This document shows, piece by piece, positions 26,816 to 36,136 of a DNA stretch of 64,000 nucleotides; within the stretch, counting starts at the first letter, position 1, and every line of letters begins with the position of its first letter. Origin of the DNA: RPQJ01 sp963698735 (lineage in GTDB: Bacteria > Pseudomonadota > Gammaproteobacteria > Steroidobacterales > Steroidobacteraceae). The notes beneath the pieces are model-generated. The model saw nothing but the letters and a program-made list of their open reading frames with translations. It searched no databases and was not told the DNA's origin. The stretch spans positions 62,001 through 126,000 of the forward strand of contig CAVOSA010000020.1 of NCBI GenBank assembly GCA_963698735.1, written 5' to 3'. The position numbers and the translations under genes are program-made.

Positions 26816-26998
26816 TTGCACGGGCGCCCCGCCTGCCAGAATCCCCGCCTCCCCTTCGCACAGGATCAGGACTGTGAACCACGTCACGTGCCGGGCCGGA
26901 GTTTTCGCACGGCGTTCACAGATGGACCCGGGTTGGCTGAGGCTAGATGCGTTGGGTCAGAAAGTGTTGCTGCGCGTGGGAGACGCTCGCCTAATAAC

Positions 26999-29809
26999 AT
27001 GTCGCCAGGGCCGCCAACGACCGATGGCATGACGAAGCGCGAACGGTTCAGTTCCGGCTGGACCGGGGCCGTTTGCGTGGCGCTGTTCGCCTACATCGCG
27101 GTAGCGATGCTGCTCATCCTCGTCGACGGCAGCCGCTGGCCGGTTCTCGACCTATTCAACCTGTACTCCGATTCCATCGCCAGCATCGGCGTGGCCATCC
27201 TGTCCGGGGCCGCAGCGCGGGGTTCGTCGGAACCGGCCGCGCGCCGCACGTGGTGGCTGCTCACGGCCGCGCTGGGCGCCTACAGCGCGGGAAACCTGCT
27301 GCATGCGACGTACTGGCTGTTTGGCGTCGATCCGTTCCCGTCGCTCGGCGACGTGTTCTTCCTTGCGTTCTACCCACTGGTCTTCGCGGCGATCCTGACC
27401 GTCGTCCGCGCCGCCGCCGTGCGCGTGCAATGGGCCCGGCTCGGGCTCGACGCAACGATCCTCCTGCTGGGTTTCGGCGCGTTCTTCTGGTTCTTCGTGA
27501 TCGCGCCCACGTCGGACGCGCAACGCGACCCGGACGTGCTCAAGTACGTGCTGGCGCAGAGCTACATCGCCCTCAACTGCATCATGCTGCTGGCGTGCGG
27601 CATCCTGCTGATGCATTCCGGCGCGACGCCCATCCAGCGCCGGGCACTGCTGCTGCTCACGCTCGGCTTCTCGTCGATGTCCCTGGCCGACATCGTCTGG
27701 GCCATGTCGAAGGTCGACGGCAGCTACATTCCTGGCAGCGTCTCGGACCTCATGTACCTGTCGTGCTACGTGTGGCTTGCGGCCGCCGCGCGCGAGCAGC
27801 TGCGCGGTGCAACAGCCGTGCGACGTGCACCCGGCGCATTCAGCGCGGTCCTCATGCAGGGGATGCCGTACATCGCGATGATGATGTCGTTCCTGGTGCT
27901 GGTCTACGTCGAGAGCAGCACGGCGGCGAGTCCCGTCAACACGATGACGATCATCATTTTCCTGCTGACCTCGCTGGTCATGGTGCGCCAGGGCGTGCTC
28001 TCGCGCGACGACGCGTTGCTGCGGGAGCAGCGGGCGGCGGGCATCGTCGAAGCCCGTTACGCGTCCCTGATCAGGAACGCCTCCGACGTGATCATGATCA
28101 TCGACGCCGCAGGACAGCTGCACTTTGCCTCGCCGGCCGCCGAACGCACTTTTTCAACTCACCCGGATGATCTCGTCGGGCGAAATCTCCTGGACTTCTG
28201 GGCCGACGGCGATCGCGAACGACTGACCGCGTTCCTCGCCGAAGTGGCCGTTACGCGGGACCGCGTCGTCGGGCCCGTTGAACTCGTCGTCGAGACCGGC
28301 GACCGGCGCAGCATCCTCGAGTGCGTGGGCAGCAACCTGGTGGACGACCCGGCGATTGCGGGACTGGCACTGAACTTCCGCGACGTCAGCGAACGCAAGG
28401 TGCTGGAGGAGCAGCTGCGCAAGCTGGCGTTCCACGACCCGTTGACGTTGCTTGCCAACCGCAGCCTGTTCTGGAACCGCGTCGAGCATGCCCTGGCGCT
28501 CGCGCATCGCTCACAGCAGCGCGTCGCCGTCATGTTCCTCGACCTCGACAACTTCAAGAACGTCAATGACTCGCTCGGACATGATTCCGGCGACCGACTG
28601 CTGCAGGCGGCGGCGCAGCGACTGGTTATGGCGACCCGGCCGTCCGACACCGTGGCGCGCCTCGGCGGTGACGAGTTCGCCATCCTCCTGGAAGGCATCC
28701 GCAGCGAGACGGACGTCGAGCGCATCGCCGCGCTGATAACCGCCGCGTTCAACAGGCCGCTGCTGCTCGATGGCAGGGACCTCGACACGTCCGCCAGCAT
28801 CGGCGTTGCCTGCTCGCAGCCCGGCGACGACGCTGAACAGCTGCTGCGCAACGCCGACATTGCCATGTACAACGCGAAGGCATCCGGCAAAGCCCGATGC
28901 GTGATGTTCCAGCCGCACATGCAGGAACAACTGCACGATCGCCTGCTGCTGCAGCAGGACATCGACCTGGCACTGGCCCGCAACGAATTCTTCGTCGAGT
29001 TCCAGCCCGTCGTTGACCTGACCAGCCGCGAGCTGCTCGGCGTCGAAGCCCTGGTGCGGTGGCAGCACCCGCAGCGGGGCATCGTCATGCCCGGAGCCTT
29101 CATCTCGATCGCCGAGGAGTCAGGCCGGATCGTCGAGCTCGGTCGTCGGGTCCTGATCGACGCGTGCACCCAGGTCCGCGCGTGGAGCGAGTCGGTAGCC
29201 GCCGGCAATGGCTTGCGCGTGGCCGTCAACATCTCCGGTCGGCATCTGCAGCAGGGCGACCTGGTCGCGGACGTGCGTAACGCGCTCGAGATCTCCGGCC
29301 TCGACCCCGGCAACCTGGTGATCGAGCTGACCGAGAGCACGATCATGCAGAACACGGAAGCCAACCTGGAACGGTTCCGCGACTTGAAGGCACTCGGTGT
29401 CCGGCTCGCCATCGACGACTTCGGCACCGGGTATTCGTCACTGTCGTACCTGCACCGATTCCCCATCGACATCCTGAAGATCGATCGCGCGTTCGTGAGC
29501 CGGCTGACCGAACAGGACGGCGGCCCGGAACTGGCCCGCGCGGTCGTGATGCTCGGGACGACACTCGGGCTCGAGACGGTGGCCGAGGGCATCGAAAATG
29601 AGAACCAGGCGGCGACCCTGCTCGACCTCGGCTGTGTCGCCGGCCAGGGATTCCTTTTTGCGGCTTCAAGCTCGCTCGATGGCGTGGCGAAGTCGCCGTT
29701 CATGGCACAGCGCGCCAAGCTGCGGGCGGAGCAAGAGGCCGATGCCGACCTCACCGCCACCGGCCGCTACCGGGCAGCCGAACTCTGGGCCTGTTCGGCC
29801 GCGGGCTGA
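26999..29809 (+). CDS. Membrane-bound GGDEF-EAL protein with PAS domain
   Basis: About 936 residues. An N-terminal block of seven to nine membrane helices is followed by a PAS domain (SLIRNASDVIMIIDAAGQLH), then GGDEF and EAL domains. The GGDEF motif is intact at about 556-560 (RLGGDEFAIL), with an inhibitory-site RxxD (RPSD) five residues upstream. The EAL motif is intact at about 683 (GVEALVRW), and DDFGTGYSSLSYL and ETVAEGIE provide metal-binding and catalytic residues. The protein may therefore both make and break cyclic di-GMP in response to a membrane or PAS signal. The start is unclear: ATG 26999 or 27029; the frame opens at 26816 inside the terminator region. Confidence 0.9.
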   Translation: MSPGPPTTDGMTKRERFSSGWTGAVCVALFAYIAVAMLLILVDGSRWPVLDLFNLYSDSIASIGVAILSGAAARGSSEPAARRTWWLLTAALGAYSAGNLLHATYWLFGVDPFPSLGDVFFLAFYPLVFAAILTVVRAAAVRVQWARLGLDATILLLGFGAFFWFFVIAPTSDAQRDPDVLKYVLAQSYIALNCIMLLACGILLMHSGATPIQRRALLLLTLGFSSMSLADIVWAMSKVDGSYIPGSVSDLMYLSCYVWLAAAAREQLRGATAVRRAPGAFSAVLMQGMPYIAMMMSFLVLVYVESSTAASPVNTMTIIIFLLTSLVMVRQGVLSRDDALLREQRAAGIVEARYASLIRNASDVIMIIDAAGQLHFASPAAERTFSTHPDDLVGRNLLDFWADGDRERLTAFLAEVAVTRDRVVGPVELVVETGDRRSILECVGSNLVDDPAIAGLALNFRDVSERKVLEEQLRKLAFHDPLTLLANRSLFWNRVEHALALAHRSQQRVAVMFLDLDNFKNVNDSLGHDSGDRLLQAAAQRLVMATRPSDTVARLGGDEFAILLEGIRSETDVERIAALITAAFNRPLLLDGRDLDTSASIGVACSQPGDDAEQLLRNADIAMYNAKASGKARCVMFQPHMQEQLHDRLLLQQDIDLALARNEFFVEFQPVVDLTSRELLGVEALVRWQHPQRGIVMPGAFISIAEESGRIVELGRRVLIDACTQVRAWSESVAAGNGLRVAVNISGRHLQQGDLVADVRNALEISGLDPGNLVIELTESTIMQNTEANLERFRDLKALGVRLAIDDFGTGYSSLSYLHRFPIDILKIDRAFVSRLTEQDGGPELARAVVMLGTTLGLETVAEGIENENQAATLLDLGCVAGQGFLFAASSSLDGVAKSPFMAQRAKLRAEQEADADLTATGRYRAAELWACSAAG

Positions 29810-30056
29810 CCCAAAGAAGCGTCAGGCATGAGCGCCTGACTTACCGCCCGGCATTAGACGGCAGGATGGCCGCGCCGCGATCATCCGGGCATGAGCTATT
29901 CCGTCCGCGACGCCATCGCCAGCGGCACGCGCTGATGAGCTCCAGCCGGCGGCGGTGAACCGGACCGACGGATCGTCGTCATCCCGGGGAGTACGCTAGT
30001 ATTCCTGGCCGCGGAGCTCACGACCCTCCCCAAAGCGCAATACCGCCACGCCCCCT

Positions 30057-30542
30057 GTGTTTGACCCGGCCATCAACCGCAAGGTATTCAGCGACTGGCG
30101 TCATTTCCTGGCGTTCGGCTGCGGCAGCGGCCTGGCCCGTTACGCGCCAGGCACCTTCGGAACGCTGCTCTCCATCCCGATTTACCTGGGACTCAGTCAC
30201 CTGCCCGCGTGGCTGTACGCAATCACGGTGATCGCGGCGTTTGCGCTCGGCGTCTGGATCTGTGAAGCAGTGTCGAGCGACCTGCGCGTTCACGACCACG
30301 GCGGCATCGTGTTCGACGAATTCGTCGGCTACTGGATCACGATGTTCCTGATGCCCGCGACGTGGACCTGGGTGCTGCTGGGCTTCGGCATGTTTCGCCT
30401 GTTCGACATCTGGAAGCCCGGCCCGATCGGCTGGTGCGACCGAAACTTCAAAGGCGGTTTCGGCATCATGCTCGACGACCTAGCGGCCGGCGCGGCGGCT
30501 TGCCTCGCACTGCACGCGCTCCGTCACGCAACGGGCGGCTGA
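30057..30542 (+). CDS. pgpA: Phosphatidylglycerophosphatase A
   Basis: A 161-residue integral membrane phosphatase removing phosphate from phosphatidylglycerol-phosphate. FLAFGCGSGLARYAPGTFGT, the acidic VFDEFVGYWITM motif, RLFDIWKPGPIGWCDRN and GGFGIMLDDLAAG are the conserved PgpA blocks. Length is typical. The start is GTG 30057 with no strong ribosome-binding site. The usual thiL neighbour is not upstream; the gene stands alone and converges on the DUF3943 gene with a 5-bp gap. Confidence 0.93.
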   Translation: MFDPAINRKVFSDWRHFLAFGCGSGLARYAPGTFGTLLSIPIYLGLSHLPAWLYAITVIAAFALGVWICEAVSSDLRVHDHGGIVFDEFVGYWITMFLMPATWTWVLLGFGMFRLFDIWKPGPIGWCDRNFKGGFGIMLDDLAAGAAACLALHALRHATGG

Positions 30543-30547
30543 CGACT

Positions 30548-31480
30548 TCACCATGCCAGCTCGACGTGAATGCCCCACGGTCCAGCAGTCCGGGCATCGA
30601 CGGTATCGCTCGGGGACAATCTGCAGTCCGAACCGGGGTAGCCTCGACAAGTGCTGGCCGGACCTATCGGTTGCACGGTGATTCGAGAGGTCACGCCCAG
30701 TTTCCGGTCGGTCCAGGAACCGAGGACTCCGAGGGGATCAGTCAGAAACAACACGGTCTTGTCGGACCGGGACAAGACACCCGGCTTGGCGCGGATTCGT
30801 TCCCTGACGGGTTCGAACCAGTACTGGCCCACCAATGAACCGAGAACCGGAGTGAAGATCAGGTCCTGGATCGATACCGGTTCAGCGAAGGCTTCCAGGG
30901 TGTATTCGTAGAGTGCAGAAAGGAGCGCCGAATAGAGGAACGCCTGGTCCCTGCCCAGGCCGCGCTCCCGGCCACGAACATAGTAGGTCGCCCCCCAGTA
31001 CGGATGGGCGACGTAGTTGAGCATCAGGCTGTCACTGTCCCATTGCGGATTGGTGACGTTATCCCACCACTGGTCCAGCAGTTCGCCGTTCTGCAGGTCA
31101 CCCTTGTCCCAGTTCGTGGACGACTCCGGCATGAGATAGAGCGCACCGACGATGACGACCTGGAAGCCAAGGAAATACGCCGTGTCGCGCTTGAGGCCCT
31201 GCGAGTCAATCTCGGCCGCGGGCGGACCCCGCCATCGATAGCCGCTCGCGTACCAGGGTTTCTCGCCTTCAATCGCATCGACCCCGATCGAGTCTGGCGT
31301 GGCCGGGGAGCCTGCGGCGGTGGCCGAAGCATAAGGCGGGGACGGGGACGTCAACTCCAGAAGTGGATTCGAGTCCGCAAGTGCCAGTTCAAATGGACGC
31401 TCATCCGCAGTCGCTGGCGCGAATGCAGCCGCTGCAAGACAAAGCCCCACGGCCAGGGCGGAATGGGATCCGGGCGTCAC
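30548..31480 (-). CDS. DUF3943 domain-containing envelope protein
   Basis: A 310-residue protein with a signal peptide (LAVGLCLAAAAFAPATADE) starting from GTG 31480. The central region is the DUF3943 signature: LNYVAHPYWGATYYVRGRER, ALLSALYEYTLEAFAEPVSI, QDLIFTPVLGSLVGQYWFEP. This domain occurs in predicted outer-membrane-associated proteins of unknown role. It is divergent from the DUF3187 gene with 141 bp between them, and both may belong to one envelope function. Confidence 0.78.
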   Translation of the reverse strand: MTPGSHSALAVGLCLAAAAFAPATADERPFELALADSNPLLELTSPSPPYASATAAGSPATPDSIGVDAIEGEKPWYASGYRWRGPPAAEIDSQGLKRDTAYFLGFQVVIVGALYLMPESSTNWDKGDLQNGELLDQWWDNVTNPQWDSDSLMLNYVAHPYWGATYYVRGRERGLGRDQAFLYSALLSALYEYTLEAFAEPVSIQDLIFTPVLGSLVGQYWFEPVRERIRAKPGVLSRSDKTVLFLTDPLGVLGSWTDRKLGVTSRITVQPIGPASTCRGYPGSDCRLSPSDTVDARTAGPWGIHVELAW

Positions 31481-31621
31481 GTCGGCACGGCGAATTCAAT
31501 GCTATCGTTCTTGGCGGCCTGACAGTCTTGCACAGGTTTCAGCCGTTGAGAATTCAGGGCGTGCTCCGGGGCACTTCATTCCCTGATACGGAATGCATCG
31601 ATCTGGTTTCATGGGAGCGGT

Positions 31622-32671
31622 ATGGCGGGCACGCAGCACACCACCACCAGCGGATCGTCGCGGCCGGTCCATCGACTTGGCGTTAGATTCGCGAATGTGG
31701 CGGCAGGCATCCTTGCCGCCGTCGTGTGCGACGCCGCGGACGCGCCGGACCCGCTCTATCTGCGCAATGCGAATCCGCTGCTGCAGACGCTGGGCGCACC
31801 GGCCATGCAAGGCGGCGAACTGACGCCGGACGGCACACTGGCGCAGCGCTGGGTGTTGAACGTGGCAAACCATGCCGACGCGAGCGTGACCAGCGCCGAG
31901 GAAGTCGTGCTGGACGGAGAGAGCTATTTCCTCGAGCTTTCGCTGCGCTACGGCCTGGGATCGAAGCTCGAATTGGGCGTGGACCTGCCGCTCGTGGCCC
32001 ACGTGGAAGGGGTGCTCGACCCCTTGATCGAAGGCTGGCATGACCTCGTAGGGCTCTCGAACCACGAGCGCAGCGGACCGCAGAACACGTTGCGGCTCTT
32101 CTATCAACGCAACGGTGTCACCGGGTTCGACGTCGACGACCCGGAAGCAGGCCTGGGGGACGTTCGTCTGACGGCCGCATACAGTCTAGCCGAGAGCGAT
32201 GGTCGTGCACTGGCCATGCGCGCCCAGGTCGAATTGCCGACCGGCGACGCCGAATACCTGCGTGGCAATGGCGCAGTCGATCTATCCCTGGCGCTGGATG
32301 CCACGGACCGGCACACCTTTGCCGACTGGCGGACGAGCCTCTTCGGTCGCATCGGGCTGGTTGCGCCGGGCGACGGCGACATACTCAGCGAGCTCCAGAA
32401 AGACTGGGTCCCGCTGATCAGCGCCGGCCTCGCCTGGCAGTGGACGGAGCGGACCAGCCTCCAGGCGCAAGTGGACTTCGAGGGTGACTATTTCGAAACC
32501 CAGCTGACGCAACTCGGCAGCTCGACGAGGTTGACGGTTGGCGGCAGTCACCAGTTCGGCGAGGGCGGCCCGCGGCTGTCGATCGCCATGATCGAGGACC
32601 TGGTTTCCGACGCAACCCCTGACTTCGGCCTCTTCTTTTCGCTCACGATGCACAGTGGCCCCTCGCCATGA
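31622..32671 (+). CDS. DUF3187 family outer membrane protein
   Basis: A 349-residue protein of the DUF3187 family. After an N-terminal targeting region come PLYLRNANPLLQTLGAP, VLDGESYFLELSLRYGLGSK, LELGVDLPLVAHVEGVLDPL and IEGWHDLVGLSNHERSGPQN, the conserved positions of this group. The remainder alternates polar and hydrophobic residues as in a beta-barrel and ends with an aromatic-rich strand. ATG 31622 is assumed. It overlaps or abuts the frame of the DUF3108 gene, suggesting one transcript. Confidence 0.8.
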   Translation: MAGTQHTTTSGSSRPVHRLGVRFANVAAGILAAVVCDAADAPDPLYLRNANPLLQTLGAPAMQGGELTPDGTLAQRWVLNVANHADASVTSAEEVVLDGESYFLELSLRYGLGSKLELGVDLPLVAHVEGVLDPLIEGWHDLVGLSNHERSGPQNTLRLFYQRNGVTGFDVDDPEAGLGDVRLTAAYSLAESDGRALAMRAQVELPTGDAEYLRGNGAVDLSLALDATDRHTFADWRTSLFGRIGLVAPGDGDILSELQKDWVPLISAGLAWQWTERTSLQAQVDFEGDYFETQLTQLGSSTRLTVGGSHQFGEGGPRLSIAMIEDLVSDATPDFGLFFSLTMHSGPSP

Positions 32672-32738
32672 GCAGGCCGTGTCAGATTGGCCGTTGGGCG
32701 TCCGCCGACTGGACAACCGCTGCGCGCGGAAAGCGCGG

Positions 32739-33500
32739 GTGACGCCCCCGCATGGATTCCGGGCAGCCCTGCTGGCGCTCACGCTCGGCGCGGCATTCGC
32801 TCCCTGCTCCCCTTCACTCGCGCGGGGGCTGGCCAAGCCGGAGTCAGGGGCCACCGCGCTCATGCCTTACTCGGCTCGCTACCAGGTGAGCTATCGAGGA
32901 CTGGTCGGCGGGCACATCGAGAATTCACTGAAACGAGGTGCGACCCCGGGGCAGTGGGTCTACGAAACGCGCCCCCTCCCGAACCTGTTCGGCCGCCTCG
33001 CGGTCAGCGAGATGGCGCGTGCCAGAAGCACCATGCAGATCTCCGGCAGTGGCGTGCGGCCACTGACATTCGCCTTCGATGACGGGACTCCTTCGTCGGA
33101 CAAGGACGTGCGCTTCGTGTTCGACTGGTCGACCAACGTGCTGCGGGGCGAGGCCAGACACGGCCCGTTCGAAATGGCCGTGACACCCGGCACCCAGGAC
33201 ACGGCCTCGGTGCAAGCCGCGATGATCGTCGACCTGCTGGCCGGACGGGCACCGCGCAGCCTGCGCATCGTCACGAGCGACAAGCTGCGTGACTACAGCA
33301 CCTGGCCGGAAGGACTCGCGACCGTCGAGACTCCATTCGGGAAGTTCGACACGGTGGTCTGGGCCAGCCAGCGCGAAGGCTCGAATCGAATGATGAAGGT
33401 GTGGCATGCGCCGACGCTCGGCTACATCCCGGTGCAGGCGGTGCAGTACCGCAAGGGAAAGGCGGAGACGCAGATGCAATTGGTGCGGCTGGAGCGGTAG
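32739..33500 (+). CDS. DUF3108 domain-containing periplasmic protein
   Basis: A protein of about 253 residues from GTG 32739, chosen because a signal peptide (FRAALLALTLGAAFAPCSPSLA) follows directly; the frame is open back to GTG 32655. The mature domain fits DUF3108: YSARYQVSYRGLVGGHIENS, TFAFDDGTPSSDKDVRFVFD, VQAAMIVDLLAGRA and MKVWHAPTLGYIPVQAVQYR. The family is predicted to be a periplasmic beta-rich protein of unknown role. It is part of a rightward set with DUF3187 and a beta-barrel protein. Confidence 0.8.
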   Translation: MTPPHGFRAALLALTLGAAFAPCSPSLARGLAKPESGATALMPYSARYQVSYRGLVGGHIENSLKRGATPGQWVYETRPLPNLFGRLAVSEMARARSTMQISGSGVRPLTFAFDDGTPSSDKDVRFVFDWSTNVLRGEARHGPFEMAVTPGTQDTASVQAAMIVDLLAGRAPRSLRIVTSDKLRDYSTWPEGLATVETPFGKFDTVVWASQREGSNRMMKVWHAPTLGYIPVQAVQYRKGKAETQMQLVRLER

Positions 33501-33551
33501 CGGCGGTATCACCTGGCGCAACGGCATATAATCCGTCGAAGGATCACGCAT

Positions 33552-34331
33552 ATGATGCTGCATCGAATTCTCCCCGCCTCCCCGCTGGGTTGGCTGGCCG
33601 CGCTCGCGGCCGTGGTGCCAGCGGCCGCGCCGGCCGCCGAGCGCGCGCCACCGTCCCCCGCACTCACCGTCGAACTGGGTGCCGCCTGGCAGCTGCGCAA
33701 CACCGCGCAGGTCTCAAACGAACCGCCGAACACCCGGTTCAAGATTGACGAACTGACCGGCGACGGTCCGTTTCCGGCCGGACGCATGGTCCTCGACTGG
33801 CCGCTGAACGAAAAGCACCTTCTGCGATTCCTCATCGCACCGCTCGGGATCGACGAGACCGGCACAGCTTCGCAGCCCATCGTGTTCCAGGACACGACGT
33901 TCGCGCCCGGCCCGATCAACGTGAAGTACCGGTTCGATTCCTACCGGGCCAGCTATCGCTACGTGTTCTACGAGCGCGAGCGGTGGACGTGGTCCGGCGG
34001 CGCCACACTGAATATCCGCGATGCGGAGATTCGTCTGCAGCAGGGCACGCTGACGCGAGCGGAAAAGAACACCGGCGTGGTGCCCCTGCTGGCGCTCGAA
34101 GGCCAGTGGCGCTTTGCACCCGGCTGGTACGGCCTGCTTGACTTCGAGGGACTCGCCGCACCGCAGGGTCGTGCAATCGATGCAGCGCTGAAGCTTGGCT
34201 ACGACGTCACGCCGCACATCACGGTCGCAGGCGGGTACCGCATCCTCGACGGCGGTGCGGACAACGACGATGTGTACACGTTCGCGCGCTTCGACTCTGC
34301 CGTGCTCGGACTGACCTGGAGGTTCCGGTAG
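33552..34331 (+). CDS. Putative outer membrane beta-barrel protein
   Basis: A 259-residue protein with signal peptide (GWLAALAAVVPAAAPAAE). The mature part is made of alternating strands (YRFDSYRASYRYVFYERERW, WSGGATLNIRDAEIRLQQGT, HITVAGGYRILDGGADNDDV) and ends in LGLTWRFR, a C-terminal strand with an aromatic residue near the end, as in outer-membrane barrels. I do not recognise a named family. It follows the DUF3108 gene by 51 bp. Confidence 0.72.
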   Translation: MMLHRILPASPLGWLAALAAVVPAAAPAAERAPPSPALTVELGAAWQLRNTAQVSNEPPNTRFKIDELTGDGPFPAGRMVLDWPLNEKHLLRFLIAPLGIDETGTASQPIVFQDTTFAPGPINVKYRFDSYRASYRYVFYERERWTWSGGATLNIRDAEIRLQQGTLTRAEKNTGVVPLLALEGQWRFAPGWYGLLDFEGLAAPQGRAIDAALKLGYDVTPHITVAGGYRILDGGADNDDVYTFARFDSAVLGLTWRFR

Positions 34332-34388
34332 ACGTCAAAATGAGACGTGCCGGCTGCCTGCTTCGCGTTCTTCCGCGCGATGACAACG

Positions 34389-35135
34389 TCATTGCCGATA
34401 GCCCGGCTCCTCCTCGTCGAGGATGTCCTTCAGCGCATCGAAGTGCCGCCTGGAATAGTCGCCGGGGTACGAGTGCCATTGCGCGCAGGTTCTGGCCGCG
34501 ACGTCCTCCGGTATCAACGCCGGTGCGAGCCCGGTCGACAGCGCCAGGATCTGCACCTTCGCGGCGCGCTCCAGGTAGTAGAGATCGTCGAACGCCTCGG
34601 CGACCGAGGCGCCCACCACCAGCACGCCATGATTGCCCATCATCAGCACGCTCTTGCCTGTGGCGAGCAGTCCGGCCACGCGCGCGCCCTCCGACGCGTT
34701 GAGCGCCATCCCGTCGTAGTGACGGTCGTAGGCGACGCGCCCATGAAAGCGGCAGGCGTTCTGGTCCAGCATCAGCAGTTCGAAATCCTTGATGCAACAG
34801 AGCGCCGTCGCATACGGCATGTGCGTGTGCAGAATGCAGCGCGCCTGCGGCAGGCGTAAGTGCAGTTGCGCATGCAGATGCCAGGCGGTGGGGTCGGGAG
34901 CGTCGGGGCCTGCGACCGAGGATTCGTCGCGCGCGTCCAGCAACAGCAGTTCGCTGGCGCGGACGCGCGAGAAATGCCGCCCGTTCGGATTCATCAGGAA
35001 ACTGCAGCGGTCCTCCGAAACGGCAACACTGAAATGGTTGGCGATCGACTCGTGCCAGTCCAGTCGCGCCGCCCAGCGAAACGCCGCGGCCAGGTCCGTG
35101 CGGGCCTGGGCTTCGGTTGGCGGGACTATACTCAT
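34389..35135 (-). CDS. Class II aldolase/adducin family protein
   Basis: A 248-residue class II aldolase/adducin fold protein. LDWHESIANHFSVAVSED, CILHTHMPYATALCC (zinc His pair) and LMMGNHGVLVVGASVAEAFD (third His) are conserved. ATG 35135 is preferred to the longer frame because relatives begin with a short helix like MSIVPPTEAQARTDLAAA. It is divergent from the phytanoyl-CoA dioxygenase gene with 94 bp between starts, and both probably share a regulatory region. Only distantly similar to the paralogue at 16919. Confidence 0.87.
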   Translation of the reverse strand: MSIVPPTEAQARTDLAAAFRWAARLDWHESIANHFSVAVSEDRCSFLMNPNGRHFSRVRASELLLLDARDESSVAGPDAPDPTAWHLHAQLHLRLPQARCILHTHMPYATALCCIKDFELLMLDQNACRFHGRVAYDRHYDGMALNASEGARVAGLLATGKSVLMMGNHGVLVVGASVAEAFDDLYYLERAAKVQILALSTGLAPALIPEDVAARTCAQWHSYPGDYSRRHFDALKDILDEEEPGYRQ

Positions 35136-35229
35136 GGCAGTGACTCCGGCACGGGACAGACGGACTCTAGGGCCGGCGCAGCGGCGCGGCAACGCGGAAC
35201 TTTGCATGCCTGGTGGCAGGAGTAGCTGC

Positions 35230-36033
35230 ATGAACATGGCGCTTGGCCCCGAGCAGTTCGCCGCCGAAGGTGTCGCTTTGGTGCGCGGACTCGTCCCTGC
35301 GTCGCTGCTCGGCACGATCAACGCGGTGATGCGTGCGCGGGCAACGCGGGTGATGGCAGCGCTCGGCAACCGGCCAATCGGCATCGGCAGCAGGAACGGC
35401 TACCACGAGTTGGTCCAGCGGTCACCGGGCAGGTTTGACGTCCCCATGTGCGAACAGGACCTGGTGCCGATCTGGGGCGCGCAAGGCTCCACTGCGCCCG
35501 AGGTACCGTGGCTGGGACTGGTCCGCGCGGTGCTGGGGCCCGACGCCAGGCCGTCGTTCTGCGGGGTCGTGTTCTCGCGTCCCGGCTCGCCCGCGCAGCA
35601 GTGGCACATCGACTCGCCGCACGAGGCAGCGGAGACCCGGCCTGCGCATGCGGTGAACGTGCTGCTGGCGCTGGCGGATATCCCGCTCGCGGCCGGTCCG
35701 ACCGAAGTTGCGCGCGGCACGCACCTGCTGACGAATCATCTGCAGCGGCCGTGGCTGGACCGCGACAGCCTGCTGTATCAATCGGAGACGGAGATCACGC
35801 CCGCGATCCTGCGACAGACCGGGCACGACGGCGACACGGCGGAACAACCTGCCGTGCAGGCGATGGCAGCGGGGGACTGCCTGATCTTCGACGACCGGAT
35901 CCTGCACCGGGGCCTCGCCAACGCCAGCCAGCAGGAGCGCTGGGTGGCGTACTTCAGTTATCTGCGGCCGCGCCCGGGCCTGGACGACATTGCGGACACG
36001 CACTTCGAGGCGTCGAAGTCATTGTTCGATTGA
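35230..36033 (+). CDS. Phytanoyl-CoA dioxygenase (PhyH) family protein
   Basis: A 267-residue Fe(II)/2-oxoglutarate-dependent oxygenase. The iron triad is visible as WHIDSPHE (HxD) and the distal His in DDRILHRGLANAS, with Arg nearby for 2-oxoglutarate. VLLALADIPLAAGPTEVARG THLL forms the jelly-roll strand before the distal part. ATG 35230 has AGGAG seven bases upstream. It begins a rightward run with crotonase, CoA ligase and a SnoaL-like protein, which suggests hydroxylation of an acyl substrate. Substrate unknown. Confidence 0.85.
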   Translation: MNMALGPEQFAAEGVALVRGLVPASLLGTINAVMRARATRVMAALGNRPIGIGSRNGYHELVQRSPGRFDVPMCEQDLVPIWGAQGSTAPEVPWLGLVRAVLGPDARPSFCGVVFSRPGSPAQQWHIDSPHEAAETRPAHAVNVLLALADIPLAAGPTEVARGTHLLTNHLQRPWLDRDSLLYQSETEITPAILRQTGHDGDTAEQPAVQAMAAGDCLIFDDRILHRGLANASQQERWVAYFSYLRPRPGLDDIADTHFEASKSLFD

Positions 36034-36136
36034 ATCGAACTGCCGGCGCTGCGCGCCGGCACCCGCCCTGCCGGAGCGGAACCCGAACGCCCGACTCGGT
36101 ATATTGCCGCGACAGGCCGTCGGGCCAGGGGGAGAC

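Noticed and set aside
29821..29840. Hairpin GTCAGGC...GCCTGAC after the GGDEF-EAL gene
   Set aside because: Only a 7-bp stem without a T run; too weak to call as terminator.
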